Assembly: GCA_943788045.1 (NCBI GenBank)
Contig: CALSOT010000006.1
Span: 558,001-622,000, forward strand
Origin: an uncultured Polaribacter sp.
GTDB lineage: Bacteria; Bacteroidota; Bacteroidia; Flavobacteriales; Flavobacteriaceae
Reading direction: 5' to 3'
Length of the DNA stretch: 64,000 bases
Below the pieces are notes generated by a model. The model worked only from the letters and a program-made list of their open reading frames with translations, had not been told where the DNA came from and made no database searches. Both the position numbers and the translations under genes were made by a program. Positions 46,169 through 59,381 of the stretch are shown in pieces; the first letter of the stretch is position 1; each line of letters begins with the position of its first letter.

Positions 46169-47869
46169 TTAATACCCAGGATTTTCTTTAAAATCAGGGT
46201 TATCAGCCAAAATACTAGGACCTACAGGAAAATAATAATTTCTATCTTTAAAAACTCTTTTAGCACCTTCACCATTTACAAATGTTATTGTATACTTTTT
46301 AGTATCAGCATTGTATGCATACCTCAATCCTCGTGTACGTAAATCATCTAAAACATCTACTGCTATCCTCCATCTTCTGAAATCCCAGTAACTATGATCT
46401 TCAGCAAAAAGCTCACAACGTCTTTCTTGTATAATATTCTCCCATGTAAGACCTGTTCTTGCTGGCATTCCTGCACGACTTCTAATTGCGTTTATTGCAT
46501 TTGTTGCCTCACCTACTTTGCCTAAATGAAATGCAGCTTCTGCTAAATTTAAATACACTTCTCCTAATCTAAATACGATATAATCTGTACCATCTAGACC
46601 CCCTCGAGGTTTAGGAACGCTTTCGTCTAATCTTTTTCTTAAGTGAAAACCAGTTCGGTTTTTGTTTCTGTTAGGCGCTTTAGCCGGCCAATCTTCTGCT
46701 AAAGTACCTGAACTACTTGAGTGAAAATATACTTTAGATCCTTGCCAAGCGGCTTCTGGATAAAAAATTGAAGCTTTAAAACGCGCATCTCTTGTACCAA
46801 ATAATTCTTCTGAAGACCAAGTTTGAGCGGTTATTTCTGATTCTGATAAATCTCCTGAAGAACCATCTGCAAAATCAAATAAACGAACTGTATCATAAAA
46901 TACGGGGAAATTAGACCCCCAAACAACCTCAAACCCAGAAGGCATTGTTAAACCACTAAAAGAATGCGTTCTTAATAAGGTTTCATCAAATATTTCACTA
47001 AATATTACTTCCGAATTATTTTCTTCTAAAAATAACTGTTGAAAGTTTTTAGTTTTATCTGAAGCGTACTTATTAAACAATGCATGACCACTGTTCTCAA
47101 TAATTTCTTTTGATGTGTCATAGGCCATTTGCCAATATTTATTAGCATTACTAATACCAACATATTCTCCTGGTACTGGTGTACCAAACTCTCCAATACT
47201 ACCAGCATAGGTCATGGCTCTACTTTTTAATGCCAATGCCGCCCATTTTGAAGCTCTTCCTGAAGATGCATTTGGAGTATCTGAAAGGCTGTCAGCTATT
47301 GCATCCATCTCAGAAGCAATAAAATCATACACAGCCTCTTCTGTATCTCTCTCTAAAAATAAATCTTCTTCGTCTATTGATTGAGGTACTGTAATAATTG
47401 GAACTCCACCATAACGTTTTACCATTTCAAAATAATAAAAAGCTCTTAAAAAACGTGCTTCTGCAATTTTTTTGTCTATTATCTGTTGATCTAGATTTGA
47501 TTCTGTATTTAGCCTTAAAATAAATTCATTGGCCCTTCTTATAGAATTGTATCCCCAATAATTCATAGCACCAGGAGCACCATTTTCGTTAATAATAGCA
47601 ATTGCTGCTTTATACGGAGTTTGCCAAGGTCCCATTGTTCTAAACTCGGCACCCATAGCACCAATTAACCCCACGTTAAATCCAGACTCACCTGTTTGAT
47701 TTAAAAAAGGAGCATCAAGATACATTCTGTTTAAATAAGCATTAAGCAAACTTTCATCTTGCCAAATATTACTATCTGCAATTAATGAAAGAGGTTCCTT
47801 ATCTAAAACGTCGCTACAAGAAGTAAACAACACAAGGCTTAAACTGATTATTTTTATATATTTTTTCAT
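46169..47869 (-). CDS. SusD-like glycan-binding lipoprotein (RagB/SusD family)
   Basis: This 566-residue surface lipoprotein has a lipobox at C18 (LVLFTSCSDVLDKEPLS). The conserved EARFLRAFYYFEMVKRYGGVP and the TPR-like helices follow, and the C-terminus has RSRAGMPARTGLTWENIIQE and DHSYWDFRRWR, both standard RagB/SusD features. It would bind the glycan at the cell surface and close over the SusC channel. It follows susC by 11 bp. Its ligand specificity cannot be read from the sequence. Confidence 0.95.
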   Translation of the reverse strand: MKKYIKIISLSLVLFTSCSDVLDKEPLSLIADSNIWQDESLLNAYLNRMYLDAPFLNQTGESGFNVGLIGAMGAEFRTMGPWQTPYKAAIAIINENGAPGAMNYWGYNSIRRANEFILRLNTESNLDQQIIDKKIAEARFLRAFYYFEMVKRYGGVPIITVPQSIDEEDLFLERDTEEAVYDFIASEMDAIADSLSDTPNASSGRASKWAALALKSRAMTYAGSIGEFGTPVPGEYVGISNANKYWQMAYDTSKEIIENSGHALFNKYASDKTKNFQQLFLEENNSEVIFSEIFDETLLRTHSFSGLTMPSGFEVVWGSNFPVFYDTVRLFDFADGSSGDLSESEITAQTWSSEELFGTRDARFKASIFYPEAAWQGSKVYFHSSSSGTLAEDWPAKAPNRNKNRTGFHLRKRLDESVPKPRGGLDGTDYIVFRLGEVYLNLAEAAFHLGKVGEATNAINAIRSRAGMPARTGLTWENIIQERRCELFAEDHSYWDFRRWRIAVDVLDDLRTRGLRYAYNADTKKYTITFVNGEGAKRVFKDRNYYFPVGPSILADNPDFKENPGY

Positions 47870-47880
47870 TTTTTTTTATT

Positions 47881-50800
47881 TTATAGTGAAATATTTAAAC
47901 CTAATGAATACGTTTTCATAATAGGATAAGATCTACCATTTTGAGTAAGAGGTCCCTCAGGATCAAAAGTATCTTTAAAAATACCTAATTTGCTCCATGT
48001 AACTAAATTAGTTCCAGAAACATAAATATCAAGTTTAGAAACTCCAATTTTAGAAATTACATCTTTAGGCAAACTATAATTAACATTTAAAGACTTAAGT
48101 CTAACATAAGAAGCATCTTTAAACCAAAAATCTGAAGTTAGTAAATTATTTGGATTTACACCATCACTACTAACCATTGGAAATAAAGCGTCAGGATTGG
48201 TGTTAGAATCTGTTACTGCATCATAAACAAACCTATGCTTTAACTGATAATCGTAAGGAACAGAATTGTTATTTTGGTAGGGGCCTCTTGCAGCTCCTGT
48301 AAAGTTCATATTAACATTTGTAGCCCCTTGAAATAATGCTGAAAAAGAAAAATCTTTATAAGTAGCTCCTACATTTAAACCAAAATTAATATTAGGTGTT
48401 CCTCCATAACCAATAACATCTCGGTCAAGATTTGTAATTACCCCATCACCATTAATATCTTTATATTTTATATCTCCTGGTAGTAAAGTAGAATTTCCTA
48501 CTTGGTCTTGATCTATAGGATGATTATCTATTTCTGCTTGTGATGCAAACATTCCATCAGAAACATAACCAAAAGCTCTATTCGTCCAGTTACCCTCTCT
48601 TTTATTTATTCTGTTAAAATCATTACCATTATTAACAGCCAATTGGTAAGCGGCATCATCTGCAAAATCTGCAGGATCTAAAGCATCTACATCTACCAAA
48701 TCTTCTAACCATTTATCTCTTTTTTGTCTATTAAAGCCAAAATTAACGCCTATAGAATAAGAGAAATCATTATTAATTCTGTTTTCATGTGTTAACAAAA
48801 CATCAATACCTCTATTAGAATCCTCGTTATAATTTAACTGTGGTAGTAAACTAGGCTGTAATCCAAATGTAAATGGAACACCACTTCTATCAGGTGTAAA
48901 TATATTGGTTCTTTTTCTGTAAAAAGCATCTATCTCAAAACCTAATTTTCCATTCCAAAAACGCCCATCTAAACCAACATTAAAGTTGTTTAACTCTTGC
49001 CATGTAATATCAGTATTAGGAATACCGTTTGTAGATATTGAAGCACCTGATGACTGGTCTATTATGTAAGTACCAGAATTAATATTGAAGCCTGTTAAAT
49101 AATTAAAGGCCCCAACATTTCTATCTAAACCTGTCTTACTATAAGATGCTCTCATCTTTAAAAGATTAAGAGCTGTAAAGTTTTCCATAAAAGGTTCTGA
49201 TGATATTTTCCAAGCACTTGACACACTAGGAAAATAACCCCATCTTGAGTTTTCAGGAAACAAATGTCCAACAGCATCTGCTCTCATGGTAGCTGATAAA
49301 AAATATTTATTTCTAAAATTATAATTAACACGACCAGCATAACTCATATAACCTTGTTCTGAAGCTCTTGCTCCCGTTGTTTGCTCTTCCTCACTACCTA
49401 CATTTAAATAGGGAATGTTTGGTGATAGTAAATTAATTCTTCTAGCCCAGAAGCTTTCATCTTTCACATCTCTAGTTTCTACTATTGCAAGAGCATCTAA
49501 ATTATGTCCTCCAAATTTTTGTTTATAATTTAACTGAAATGAAGGATATAATTCTCTTCGTTTTCTATAATCTTCTCTCACAGAGCTTATTCCGTTTTTA
49601 ATCCCCTTTGAAGTATATTCATCATTCTCATAAGAATATGAAAAAATTTCATATGGTTTTTTATATGTTTTCTTAGAAGTATTTAACGACTGATAGTTTA
49701 ACCTTGCTTTTGCTGATAAACCCTCTATGGACTGGAATTTATAATTTAATTCTATTCTTCCAATTAGTAATTCTCTTACATCATCATCATAACCACCAAA
49801 ACGTTTTTGAGTTGCCGCATACGGAGCTCTTGGCTGAAAACCTCCCCAAGCTGCTAAATCTGGGTCTGGTAAAATAGCAGGATACATTGGTTTTGAAGTT
49901 TCTAACTGATTATACATTTCAGAAATACTAACTCCCGGAGAATCTCTATCTTCTCTCTTGTAGGATAAATCTACAGTAAAACCTAGACTTTCATTAATTT
50001 TTGCATCTAAATTTACCCTGGCATTGTAACGTTTAAAGTTTAAATCTCCAGAATTAAAAGCACTTTTTTGATCTTGCATACCCAATGAAGTAAAGTATTT
50101 GACATCTTCAGAACCTCCTCTAACGCTTACATTGTGCTGTACCATTGGTGTCATGTCATTAAAAATAACATCGTACCAATCTGTATTGGCATAACTAGGA
50201 TCTATAGCGTTTCTATATTTTGCAATATCTTCTTCTGGATAATCTGCATCTACATTAGCACCAATATTTGCAGCTCCTTCTCTAATTAAAGAGACATAAT
50301 CCCAAGAATCTACCTTATTCGGCAACACAGTTGGTGTTTGAAATGTAGTATTTGTTGAAAATGATATTTTTGGTGCACCAGATTTACCTCTTTTTGTTGT
50401 AACTAAAACCACACCATTACCAGATAATACTCCATAAATTGCAGCTGAAGCATCTTTTAATACACTTATACTTTCAATATCATTGGGGTCAATTCTATTA
50501 AATTCTGTAATCACACCATCTACTAAAACCAAAGGAGCTCCAAAACCCCTAATATTGAAATTAGTTGCATCATTACCAGGAACACCAGATTCTTGTGTTG
50601 TTACTAAACCTGCTACACGACCAGCTAATAACTGAGACGCACTTCCTACAGGAGCCTCAACCAGAGATTCTGACTTTATAACCCCAACAGCACCAGTTAA
50701 ATCAGATTTTCTCTGAGTACCATACCCAACAACAACAATCTCTTCTAATTCTGCAGCATCTTCTTCTAAAGATAAGTTATAGGCAGTGCTTTTACCTATA

Positions 50801-51042
50801 GTTACTTTTTGTGTTTTAAAACCTAAGTAAGACACGATTAAAACATCTCCTTGAGAAGCTTTAATTTTGTAATTCCCATCAAAATCTGTCGATGTACCTA
50901 CTGTTGTTCCCTGAACTAAAACACTTACACTCGGCAATGGTGTGCCAGAAGAATCTGTTATGGTTCCTGAAATTGCATCTTGGGCAAAAACGGCGTTACC
51001 GAGTGGAATCAATAATAAAAAATAAAAAAAGAATACTTTCAT
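47881..51042 (-). CDS. SusC-like TonB-dependent receptor
   Basis: The 1053-residue outer-membrane transporter has a signal peptide ending in VFAQ, then a carboxypeptidase-regulatory-like domain (ISGTITDSSGTPLPSVSVLV) and the SusC segment EEIVVVGYGTQRKSDLTGAV. A plug domain with SVLKDASAAIYGVLSGNGVV comes next, followed by the beta-barrel. The protein ends in YSLGLNISL with a terminal aromatic/hydrophobic pattern of outer-membrane proteins. It imports glycan fragments with SusD using TonB energy. The two genes form a core PUL pair. Confidence 0.96.
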   Translation of the reverse strand: MKVFFFYFLLLIPLGNAVFAQDAISGTITDSSGTPLPSVSVLVQGTTVGTSTDFDGNYKIKASQGDVLIVSYLGFKTQKVTIGKSTAYNLSLEEDAAELEEIVVVGYGTQRKSDLTGAVGVIKSESLVEAPVGSASQLLAGRVAGLVTTQESGVPGNDATNFNIRGFGAPLVLVDGVITEFNRIDPNDIESISVLKDASAAIYGVLSGNGVVLVTTKRGKSGAPKISFSTNTTFQTPTVLPNKVDSWDYVSLIREGAANIGANVDADYPEEDIAKYRNAIDPSYANTDWYDVIFNDMTPMVQHNVSVRGGSEDVKYFTSLGMQDQKSAFNSGDLNFKRYNARVNLDAKINESLGFTVDLSYKREDRDSPGVSISEMYNQLETSKPMYPAILPDPDLAAWGGFQPRAPYAATQKRFGGYDDDVRELLIGRIELNYKFQSIEGLSAKARLNYQSLNTSKKTYKKPYEIFSYSYENDEYTSKGIKNGISSVREDYRKRRELYPSFQLNYKQKFGGHNLDALAIVETRDVKDESFWARRINLLSPNIPYLNVGSEEEQTTGARASEQGYMSYAGRVNYNFRNKYFLSATMRADAVGHLFPENSRWGYFPSVSSAWKISSEPFMENFTALNLLKMRASYSKTGLDRNVGAFNYLTGFNINSGTYIIDQSSGASISTNGIPNTDITWQELNNFNVGLDGRFWNGKLGFEIDAFYRKRTNIFTPDRSGVPFTFGLQPSLLPQLNYNEDSNRGIDVLLTHENRINNDFSYSIGVNFGFNRQKRDKWLEDLVDVDALDPADFADDAAYQLAVNNGNDFNRINKREGNWTNRAFGYVSDGMFASQAEIDNHPIDQDQVGNSTLLPGDIKYKDINGDGVITNLDRDVIGYGGTPNINFGLNVGATYKDFSFSALFQGATNVNMNFTGAARGPYQNNNSVPYDYQLKHRFVYDAVTDSNTNPDALFPMVSSDGVNPNNLLTSDFWFKDASYVRLKSLNVNYSLPKDVISKIGVSKLDIYVSGTNLVTWSKLGIFKDTFDPEGPLTQNGRSYPIMKTYSLGLNISL

Positions 51043-51095
51043 AGTTTCGTTTGTGTTAAATTTTTGTAATTAAAAAACATTTTAATTAATTAGTC

Positions 51096-51103
51096 CAAAA
51101 ATA
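51096..51103 (-). promoter_or_regulatory. Possible -7 promoter box of susCD
   Basis: TATTTTTG on the minus strand matches TAnnTTTG, 53 bp before the susC ATG; no TTG partner lies at 17-23 bp. Confidence 0.35.
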
Positions 51104-51164
51104 CTAATATTAATAAAATGTTAGTAGGATAATTAGAGCATTTAGGGGTATTAATAAATCAATA

Positions 51165-51179
51165 TTTATGACAAGTTAC
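51165..51179 (-). promoter_or_regulatory. Shared 15-bp element upstream of susC
   Basis: GTAACTTGTCATAAA (minus strand) is repeated with one change (T for C) upstream of the sulfatase gene at 61742. It lies 122 bp before the susC ATG, at the edge of the regulator remnant. A common operator is inferred. Confidence 0.4.
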
Positions 51180-52558
51180 TAACTAAGCTGTTGATTACCA
51201 GTTTTTTCCCTATATTTTGATGGTAAGCAGTTAAATTGTTTTTTAAACGAAACTGTAAAATACTTGTAGTCATTAAAGCCTACTTCAAAAGAGATTTGAT
51301 TAAGACTCATATCTTGAGTAAGAATAAGAGTAGCTGCTTTTTTTAAACGTACAGATCTGATAAATGCAGTTAATGAAAGCCCGGTTAGCGATCTTATTTT
51401 TCGATATAATGTAGATTGACTCATATTTAATTGATCTACCATATCATGAATACCAAAAGAAGGATTATCTAGGTTGTTTTCTACAAGAACAAGGGCTTTA
51501 TGAATAAAAACACTTTCACTATTCGATTCATTTTCAACTTTCGGAGCTGTTGGCTCAAAACGTACTTTATTTAATAAGTAGGTTCTTAATTTTTCTCTAT
51601 TCTTTAGTAAACTAGAAATTCTAGCTTTAATAACTTTGCTGTTAAATGGCTTAGCTATGTAATCATCAGCCCCCGTTTTTAAACCTTCAATTTCTGAAAT
51701 AGATGAAGTTTTGGCGGTTAATAGTATAATAGGTATGTGTGAGGTTGTAACTTGAGATTTTAGTTCTTTACATAAAGTTATTCCATCTTTACCCGGCATC
51801 ATTACATCGCTTATAATTAAATCTGGAACCAATGAAGAGGCGGTTTCAAACCCTGAGTCACCATCATGAGATTGAATAATATTATAAGAATCAGAGAGTA
51901 TGTCTGTGAGATAATTAAGAATATCTAAATTATCATCAATTAGAAGTAGTGTAGATTCTTTAGCGCGAATATTTTCTTTATCAATTATAGGTTTATTATT
52001 TTCAATTACAGACTTGTCAATAGCGTCGTTTTCCATAAAGTTCTCATAACCATCTTCCTCATTTAGTTTAAGATCCATAGGTATTTTAATTAAGAACTCT
52101 GTACCTACATTTTCTTTACTAGTAACTGCAATATTACCATGATGTAACTCTACGATTTTCTTTGAAAAAGCCAAGCCAATACCACTACCAGTCATTCTTG
52201 ACGAATCAGATGGTTTAACCTGAAAAAAACGATCAAAAATTTTGTCAAGATAATCGGCTTGAATCCCAACACCCGTGTCTTTAATTAAAATAGTACAAAA
52301 GTGCCCCTAAGTTGCAATCTTGATATTGATTTTGTCTCCTGATTTACTGTGCTTAATAGCATTAGAAAGTAAATTAGATAAGACTATTTCCATTTTATAT
52401 CTATCAAAAAGAAATACTATGTTTTCTTGATCTGTTTTAAACTTTAACTTTATGTTTTTAGATTTTGCAGCTTCTTTAAAATAAACATGTATTTCTTTTG
52501 AGAACTTTACAAAATTATCCTTTGAAACATTTAGTTTTAATAAGTTATGACTCGGTAT
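51179..52558 (-). pseudogene. Remnant of a hybrid two-component system regulator (HTCS)
   Basis: The last 300-odd residues hold a response-regulator receiver domain (LLLIDDNLDILNYL, DVMMPGKDG, with the phospho-acceptor aspartate in LIISDVMM) and an AraC-type DNA-binding domain (SQSTLYRKIRSLTGLS, VGFNDYKYFTVSFKKQF). Upstream in the same frame is part of the histidine-kinase ATPase domain (VLSNLLSNAIKHSKSGDK, DTGVGIQADYLDKIFDRFF, GSGIGLAFSKK). That part carries an in-frame TAG at 52307-52309, and the frame ends at a stop just past 52558. The periplasmic sensor, membrane and dimerisation regions are gone. The Met at 52195 is internal to the ATPase domain and is not a real start. Confidence 0.85.
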
Positions 52559-52630
52559 TTATTAATCAAAAAACCATTCGATTGTAAAATCTGTTTTATA
52601 AAAGAAGCATACTTATAAAAGTCTCTCTAT

Positions 52631-54169
52631 CTATTTTTGTGAATCAGGCCAAGAAACTAGTTTTCCAGTATTTGTATTGGTTGGCATTTGGGCATCAACA
52701 CTTCTTAAATAATTACCTAATTCCGCTGCTAATGATGTTACTTTTAATTTCTCTGTAGAAGCAAGGTTTGTAGTTTCGCCCATATCATTTTTAATATTAA
52801 AAAGTTCAAAATGCTCATTAATATGATAATAAATTAATTTCCAATCCCCTTTTCTGATAACACTAGAAGCACCAATTCCTGGCCCTTTTTTACCCCAGTT
52901 ATTCGGGAAATGCCAGAATAAAGCTCTTTCGGAATCATTCATCGTTTTACCTTTTAAAATAGGAATAAAACTTTTTCCATCTACGTGTTGAATAGTTTTA
53001 TAACTAGAAATTCCTGCAAATTCCAAAATACTAGGGAAGAAGTCTTCAATAATAACCTTTGTATCCGTTGAAGAGTTCGGTTCTGTAACTCCTGGCCATT
53101 TTACCAACATTGGCTCTCTAATACCGCCTTCATGAACCGAACCTTTTCCACTTGACAGAGGTTTGTTGTGTGTATGCTTTTTTCCGCCACGTCCATAAGC
53201 ACTTAAACCTCCATTGTCTGACATAAATAATATAATGGTGTTATCTGCAATTCCTTTTTTATCAAGGTGATCCATAAGGTCTCCTAAACTCTTGTCCATT
53301 CCCTCAATCATAGAAGCATATTTGGCTTCTTTAGGATGAAAACCCTTGTCTAAGTATTTTTGCTCAAATCTCCCATCGCCTTGTATGGGAGTATGTACGG
53401 CATAATGTGCCATGTATAAATAAAAAGGAGCTTCCTTATTTATAGCAACATCCATAGCTAAAATTGCTTCTCTCGTAATCGCCTCTGTTAAAAAAATATC
53501 TTGACCATGGTATTTCTCTAAACCAGGAACATTCCAAATAGTTTCTTTTCTTTTAGAATTTACGAAATTATTAGCTCCATAATAACTTCCGGGAGCGCCA
53601 GCTGCATGTCCTGCAATATTAATCTCAAAACCAAGATTTTTTGGATCAGCACCGGGAGTTCCGATAGCACCAAAATGCGCTTTCCCTGCATGAATTGTTA
53701 AATAGCCGTTGTCCTTTAATATTTGTGGTAATGGTGTAATATGTACAGATTGATTAATACCATCAGTTGGTTGCGCGCCATTTAAGTTCCATTTAGGTAA
53801 TTTTAGTCCCTTAGGAGGTTTTACCATATCTGTGTCTCTTTTCAGTGTCCAACTTGTTACTCTGTGCCTTGCAGCATTCATACCAGACATTAAACTAACC
53901 CTTGTAGGAGTGCAAACAGGAGTTGCATAAGCTTGAGTAAATTTCACCCCTTGATTTGCTAGACGCTCCATGTTTGGAGTTACATATTTTTGATTAAGAC
54001 TCGTTTTTTTATTCCAAAAAGGAACCGAAGTATCTTGCCATCCCATGTCATCTACCAAAAACAATATAATGTTTGGTTTGCTTAACGGTTTATCGCTATG
54101 TTTTTTAGAATCATTTTTACATGAGAATATGATTAAAGAAGTCAACAGGATTGATAAAAATGTTCGCAT
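52631..54169 (-). CDS. Sulfatase lipoprotein (formylglycine type)
   Basis: The 512-residue sulfatase has a lipobox at C17 (LIIFSC), the metal-binding PNIILFLVDDMGWQDTSVPFW and the formylglycine site CTPTR (C86). HAGKAHFGAIGTPG matches the usual HxGKxH core, and FMSDNGGLSAYGRGG supplies further ligands. The DMGWxD form with the adjacent SLNQKY is seen in several PUL sulfatases. It lies 7 bp downstream of the GH2 gene, so the pair is one transcription unit. Confidence 0.93.
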   Translation of the reverse strand: MRTFLSILLTSLIIFSCKNDSKKHSDKPLSKPNIILFLVDDMGWQDTSVPFWNKKTSLNQKYVTPNMERLANQGVKFTQAYATPVCTPTRVSLMSGMNAARHRVTSWTLKRDTDMVKPPKGLKLPKWNLNGAQPTDGINQSVHITPLPQILKDNGYLTIHAGKAHFGAIGTPGADPKNLGFEINIAGHAAGAPGSYYGANNFVNSKRKETIWNVPGLEKYHGQDIFLTEAITREAILAMDVAINKEAPFYLYMAHYAVHTPIQGDGRFEQKYLDKGFHPKEAKYASMIEGMDKSLGDLMDHLDKKGIADNTIILFMSDNGGLSAYGRGGKKHTHNKPLSSGKGSVHEGGIREPMLVKWPGVTEPNSSTDTKVIIEDFFPSILEFAGISSYKTIQHVDGKSFIPILKGKTMNDSERALFWHFPNNWGKKGPGIGASSVIRKGDWKLIYYHINEHFELFNIKNDMGETTNLASTEKLKVTSLAAELGNYLRSVDAQMPTNTNTGKLVSWPDSQK

Positions 54170-54176
54170 GTTTAAA

Positions 54177-57521
<3,345 letters not shown>

Positions 57522-57532
57522 TTATATTCGTC

Positions 57533-57760
57533 TTATTTGATTGTTTTATTTTTCCTTTCCATTGTCTATGAATAACCTTTATTCATTAAAATCGCAGGAA
57601 ATTCTTCTTTTATGTCTGATGTTTCTGAAGAGTCTTTTTCTAAATCACTTAATAATTACTCTACTCCTTTTTAATTATTTGATGTTCATCGTTTTTCTTT
57701 TTCAACAGCAGACTTTGCATTGCTTTCCTGTACTAAATAATTTTATTCTAAACTTTTAGA
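57533..57760 (-). pseudogene. Possible sulfatase C-terminal relic between GH2 and the next sulfatase
   Basis: One minus-strand frame reads LLSDLEKDSSETSDIKEEFP and AILMNKGYS, then TAG, then TMERKNKTIK and a stop at 57533. The DLEKDxSExxDIxEEFP pattern resembles the C-terminal stretch of S1 sulfatases (usually LEKDPSETTD...). Earlier parts of the frame are broken by stops. It is probably a fragment of a lost sulfatase gene; the match is short, so confidence is low. Confidence 0.4.
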
Positions 57761-57792
57761 ACGATAAGCAACGGTGTTAAATATTTGTATTT

Positions 57793-59373
57793 TTAATTCC
57801 ATTTTTTATTGAAAATCTCTTGCATTACTGGATAATTACTATCTGTATCCTCATATACTTTACGTTGTTTTTTTAATTCTATTTTCATTTCAGATATAAT
57901 TTCTTTGTATGCAGGGTCATTATAGGCATTATGGTTTTCTTTCGGATCTTTAACCATGTCATAAAACTCCCAAGCAGGCTCTGTTGCTTGATCAGAACAA
58001 CCTGTCATATCTAATGATTGTCCATAAAAGAAAGCTAATTTGTAGTTTGCATTTCTAATACCAAAATGTCCTGGTCTTTCCGGGTAATGTTGCCAATATC
58101 TATAGTATGCGGATTTTCTCCAATCATTTGGAGTTTTACCAATTAAATTTTTTCTAAAACTTTTTCCTTGCATAGAATTAGGGACCTCAACGCCTGCATA
58201 ATCTGCAAAAAGTGCAGGAAAATCAATATTCAAAATAATATCATCTAATCGTTTTCCTGCTGGAATTTCTTTCGGATAACGTATAACAAATGGCATTCTT
58301 AAAGATTCATCATAAATTAAACGTTTATCAAAAAACCCATGTTCTCCCAGAAAATAACCTTGATCTGCAGTGTAAATTACTACCGTATTTTCTGCTTGTC
58401 CAGACTTTTCTAAATAGTCTAAAATTTTTCCAATATTATCATCAATAGCAGCACCTGATCTCATAAAATCTTTTACAAATTTTTGATAAACTTGTTTTCT
58501 TATTTCTACGCTATCCATATCTTTAGTGTAAAATGGTAGACCCGGATATTTGCACCACCATTTTTCAGGATCATCCGAAGCTTGTTCATAACGCCATGCC
58601 AAGGTTTCTAGTTTCTGACCTTTAAAACTTCTTCCTGTAGTTTTGGGTGAAAAATCATATAAAGATGGTGGTTCAGGAATTTCAATATTTTTATACAAAT
58701 CATTAAACCTTTCAGGGTAATCAAATGGCTCATGAGTTGCTTTAAAATGTGTCATCAATAAAAAAGGCTTATCATCTTTTCTTTCTTTTAACCACTCTAG
58801 AGATAGGTTGGCTATAACATCAGTAGAGAATCCTTTATGAATATCCCATTCCTCAGAAGTTTTATTAAAATTGTCTACGGTTTTTAAAATAGGATCCCAA
58901 TATCTACCTTGATCATTTAATACATTATAATAATCAAAACCTGTAGGTTCTTTCTTTAAATGCCATTTACCTATAATCGCTGTTTCATAACCATTTTTTT
59001 GAAGAACTTTCGCAATATTAAGACTATCTGTTTCTAGAGCATCACTTAATGTGTAAACACCATTTTTGTTACTGTATTGCCCAGTTAAAATGGCAGCTCT
59101 ACTAGGTACACAAATAGAATTAGTGCAAAATGCATTGTCTAAGACAATTCCCTCATCTGCCAACCTTGATATGTTTGTATTCTGAACATAATTTTTTAGC
59201 ACACCTCCATAAATTCCCCAGGCCTGAGAAGTATGGTCGTCTGACATAATAAAGAGGATATTTGGCTGTTTTTTTTCGGTTTCTTTTTGTTTTTTATTGC
59301 AACTGAATAGTATCAATAAAAAAAATAAGCTAATTGTTAATTTGAATAAGCTAAAAGTCTTTTTAATTGTCAT
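57793..59373 (-). CDS. Sulfatase lipoprotein (formylglycine type)
   Basis: The 526-residue sulfatase has a lipobox at C25 (LILFSC). PNILFIMSDDHTSQAWGIYG is the metal-binding start and CVPSR (C88) the formylglycine site, in NSICVPSRAAILTGQYSNK. IIGKWHLKKEPTGFDYYNVL and YTADQGYFLGEHGFFDKRL complete the active site. The DDHxxQ plus GEHGxFDKR combination marks the iduronate-2-sulfatase-like branch of S1 enzymes. It lies 8 bp downstream of the next sulfatase gene. Confidence 0.93.
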   Translation of the reverse strand: MTIKKTFSLFKLTISLFFLLILFSCNKKQKETEKKQPNILFIMSDDHTSQAWGIYGGVLKNYVQNTNISRLADEGIVLDNAFCTNSICVPSRAAILTGQYSNKNGVYTLSDALETDSLNIAKVLQKNGYETAIIGKWHLKKEPTGFDYYNVLNDQGRYWDPILKTVDNFNKTSEEWDIHKGFSTDVIANLSLEWLKERKDDKPFLLMTHFKATHEPFDYPERFNDLYKNIEIPEPPSLYDFSPKTTGRSFKGQKLETLAWRYEQASDDPEKWWCKYPGLPFYTKDMDSVEIRKQVYQKFVKDFMRSGAAIDDNIGKILDYLEKSGQAENTVVIYTADQGYFLGEHGFFDKRLIYDESLRMPFVIRYPKEIPAGKRLDDIILNIDFPALFADYAGVEVPNSMQGKSFRKNLIGKTPNDWRKSAYYRYWQHYPERPGHFGIRNANYKLAFFYGQSLDMTGCSDQATEPAWEFYDMVKDPKENHNAYNDPAYKEIISEMKIELKKQRKVYEDTDSNYPVMQEIFNKKWN

Positions 59374-59381
59374 TTTCTATT

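Noticed and set aside
52195..52195. Met at 52195 as the start of a free response regulator
   Set aside because: It lies inside the ATPase G2 box (GSGIGLAFSKK), so it is internal to a truncated kinase.
57541..57759. Plus-strand ORF of 72 codons
   Set aside because: Hydrophobic low-complexity shadow; the minus strand shows sulfatase-like residues here instead.
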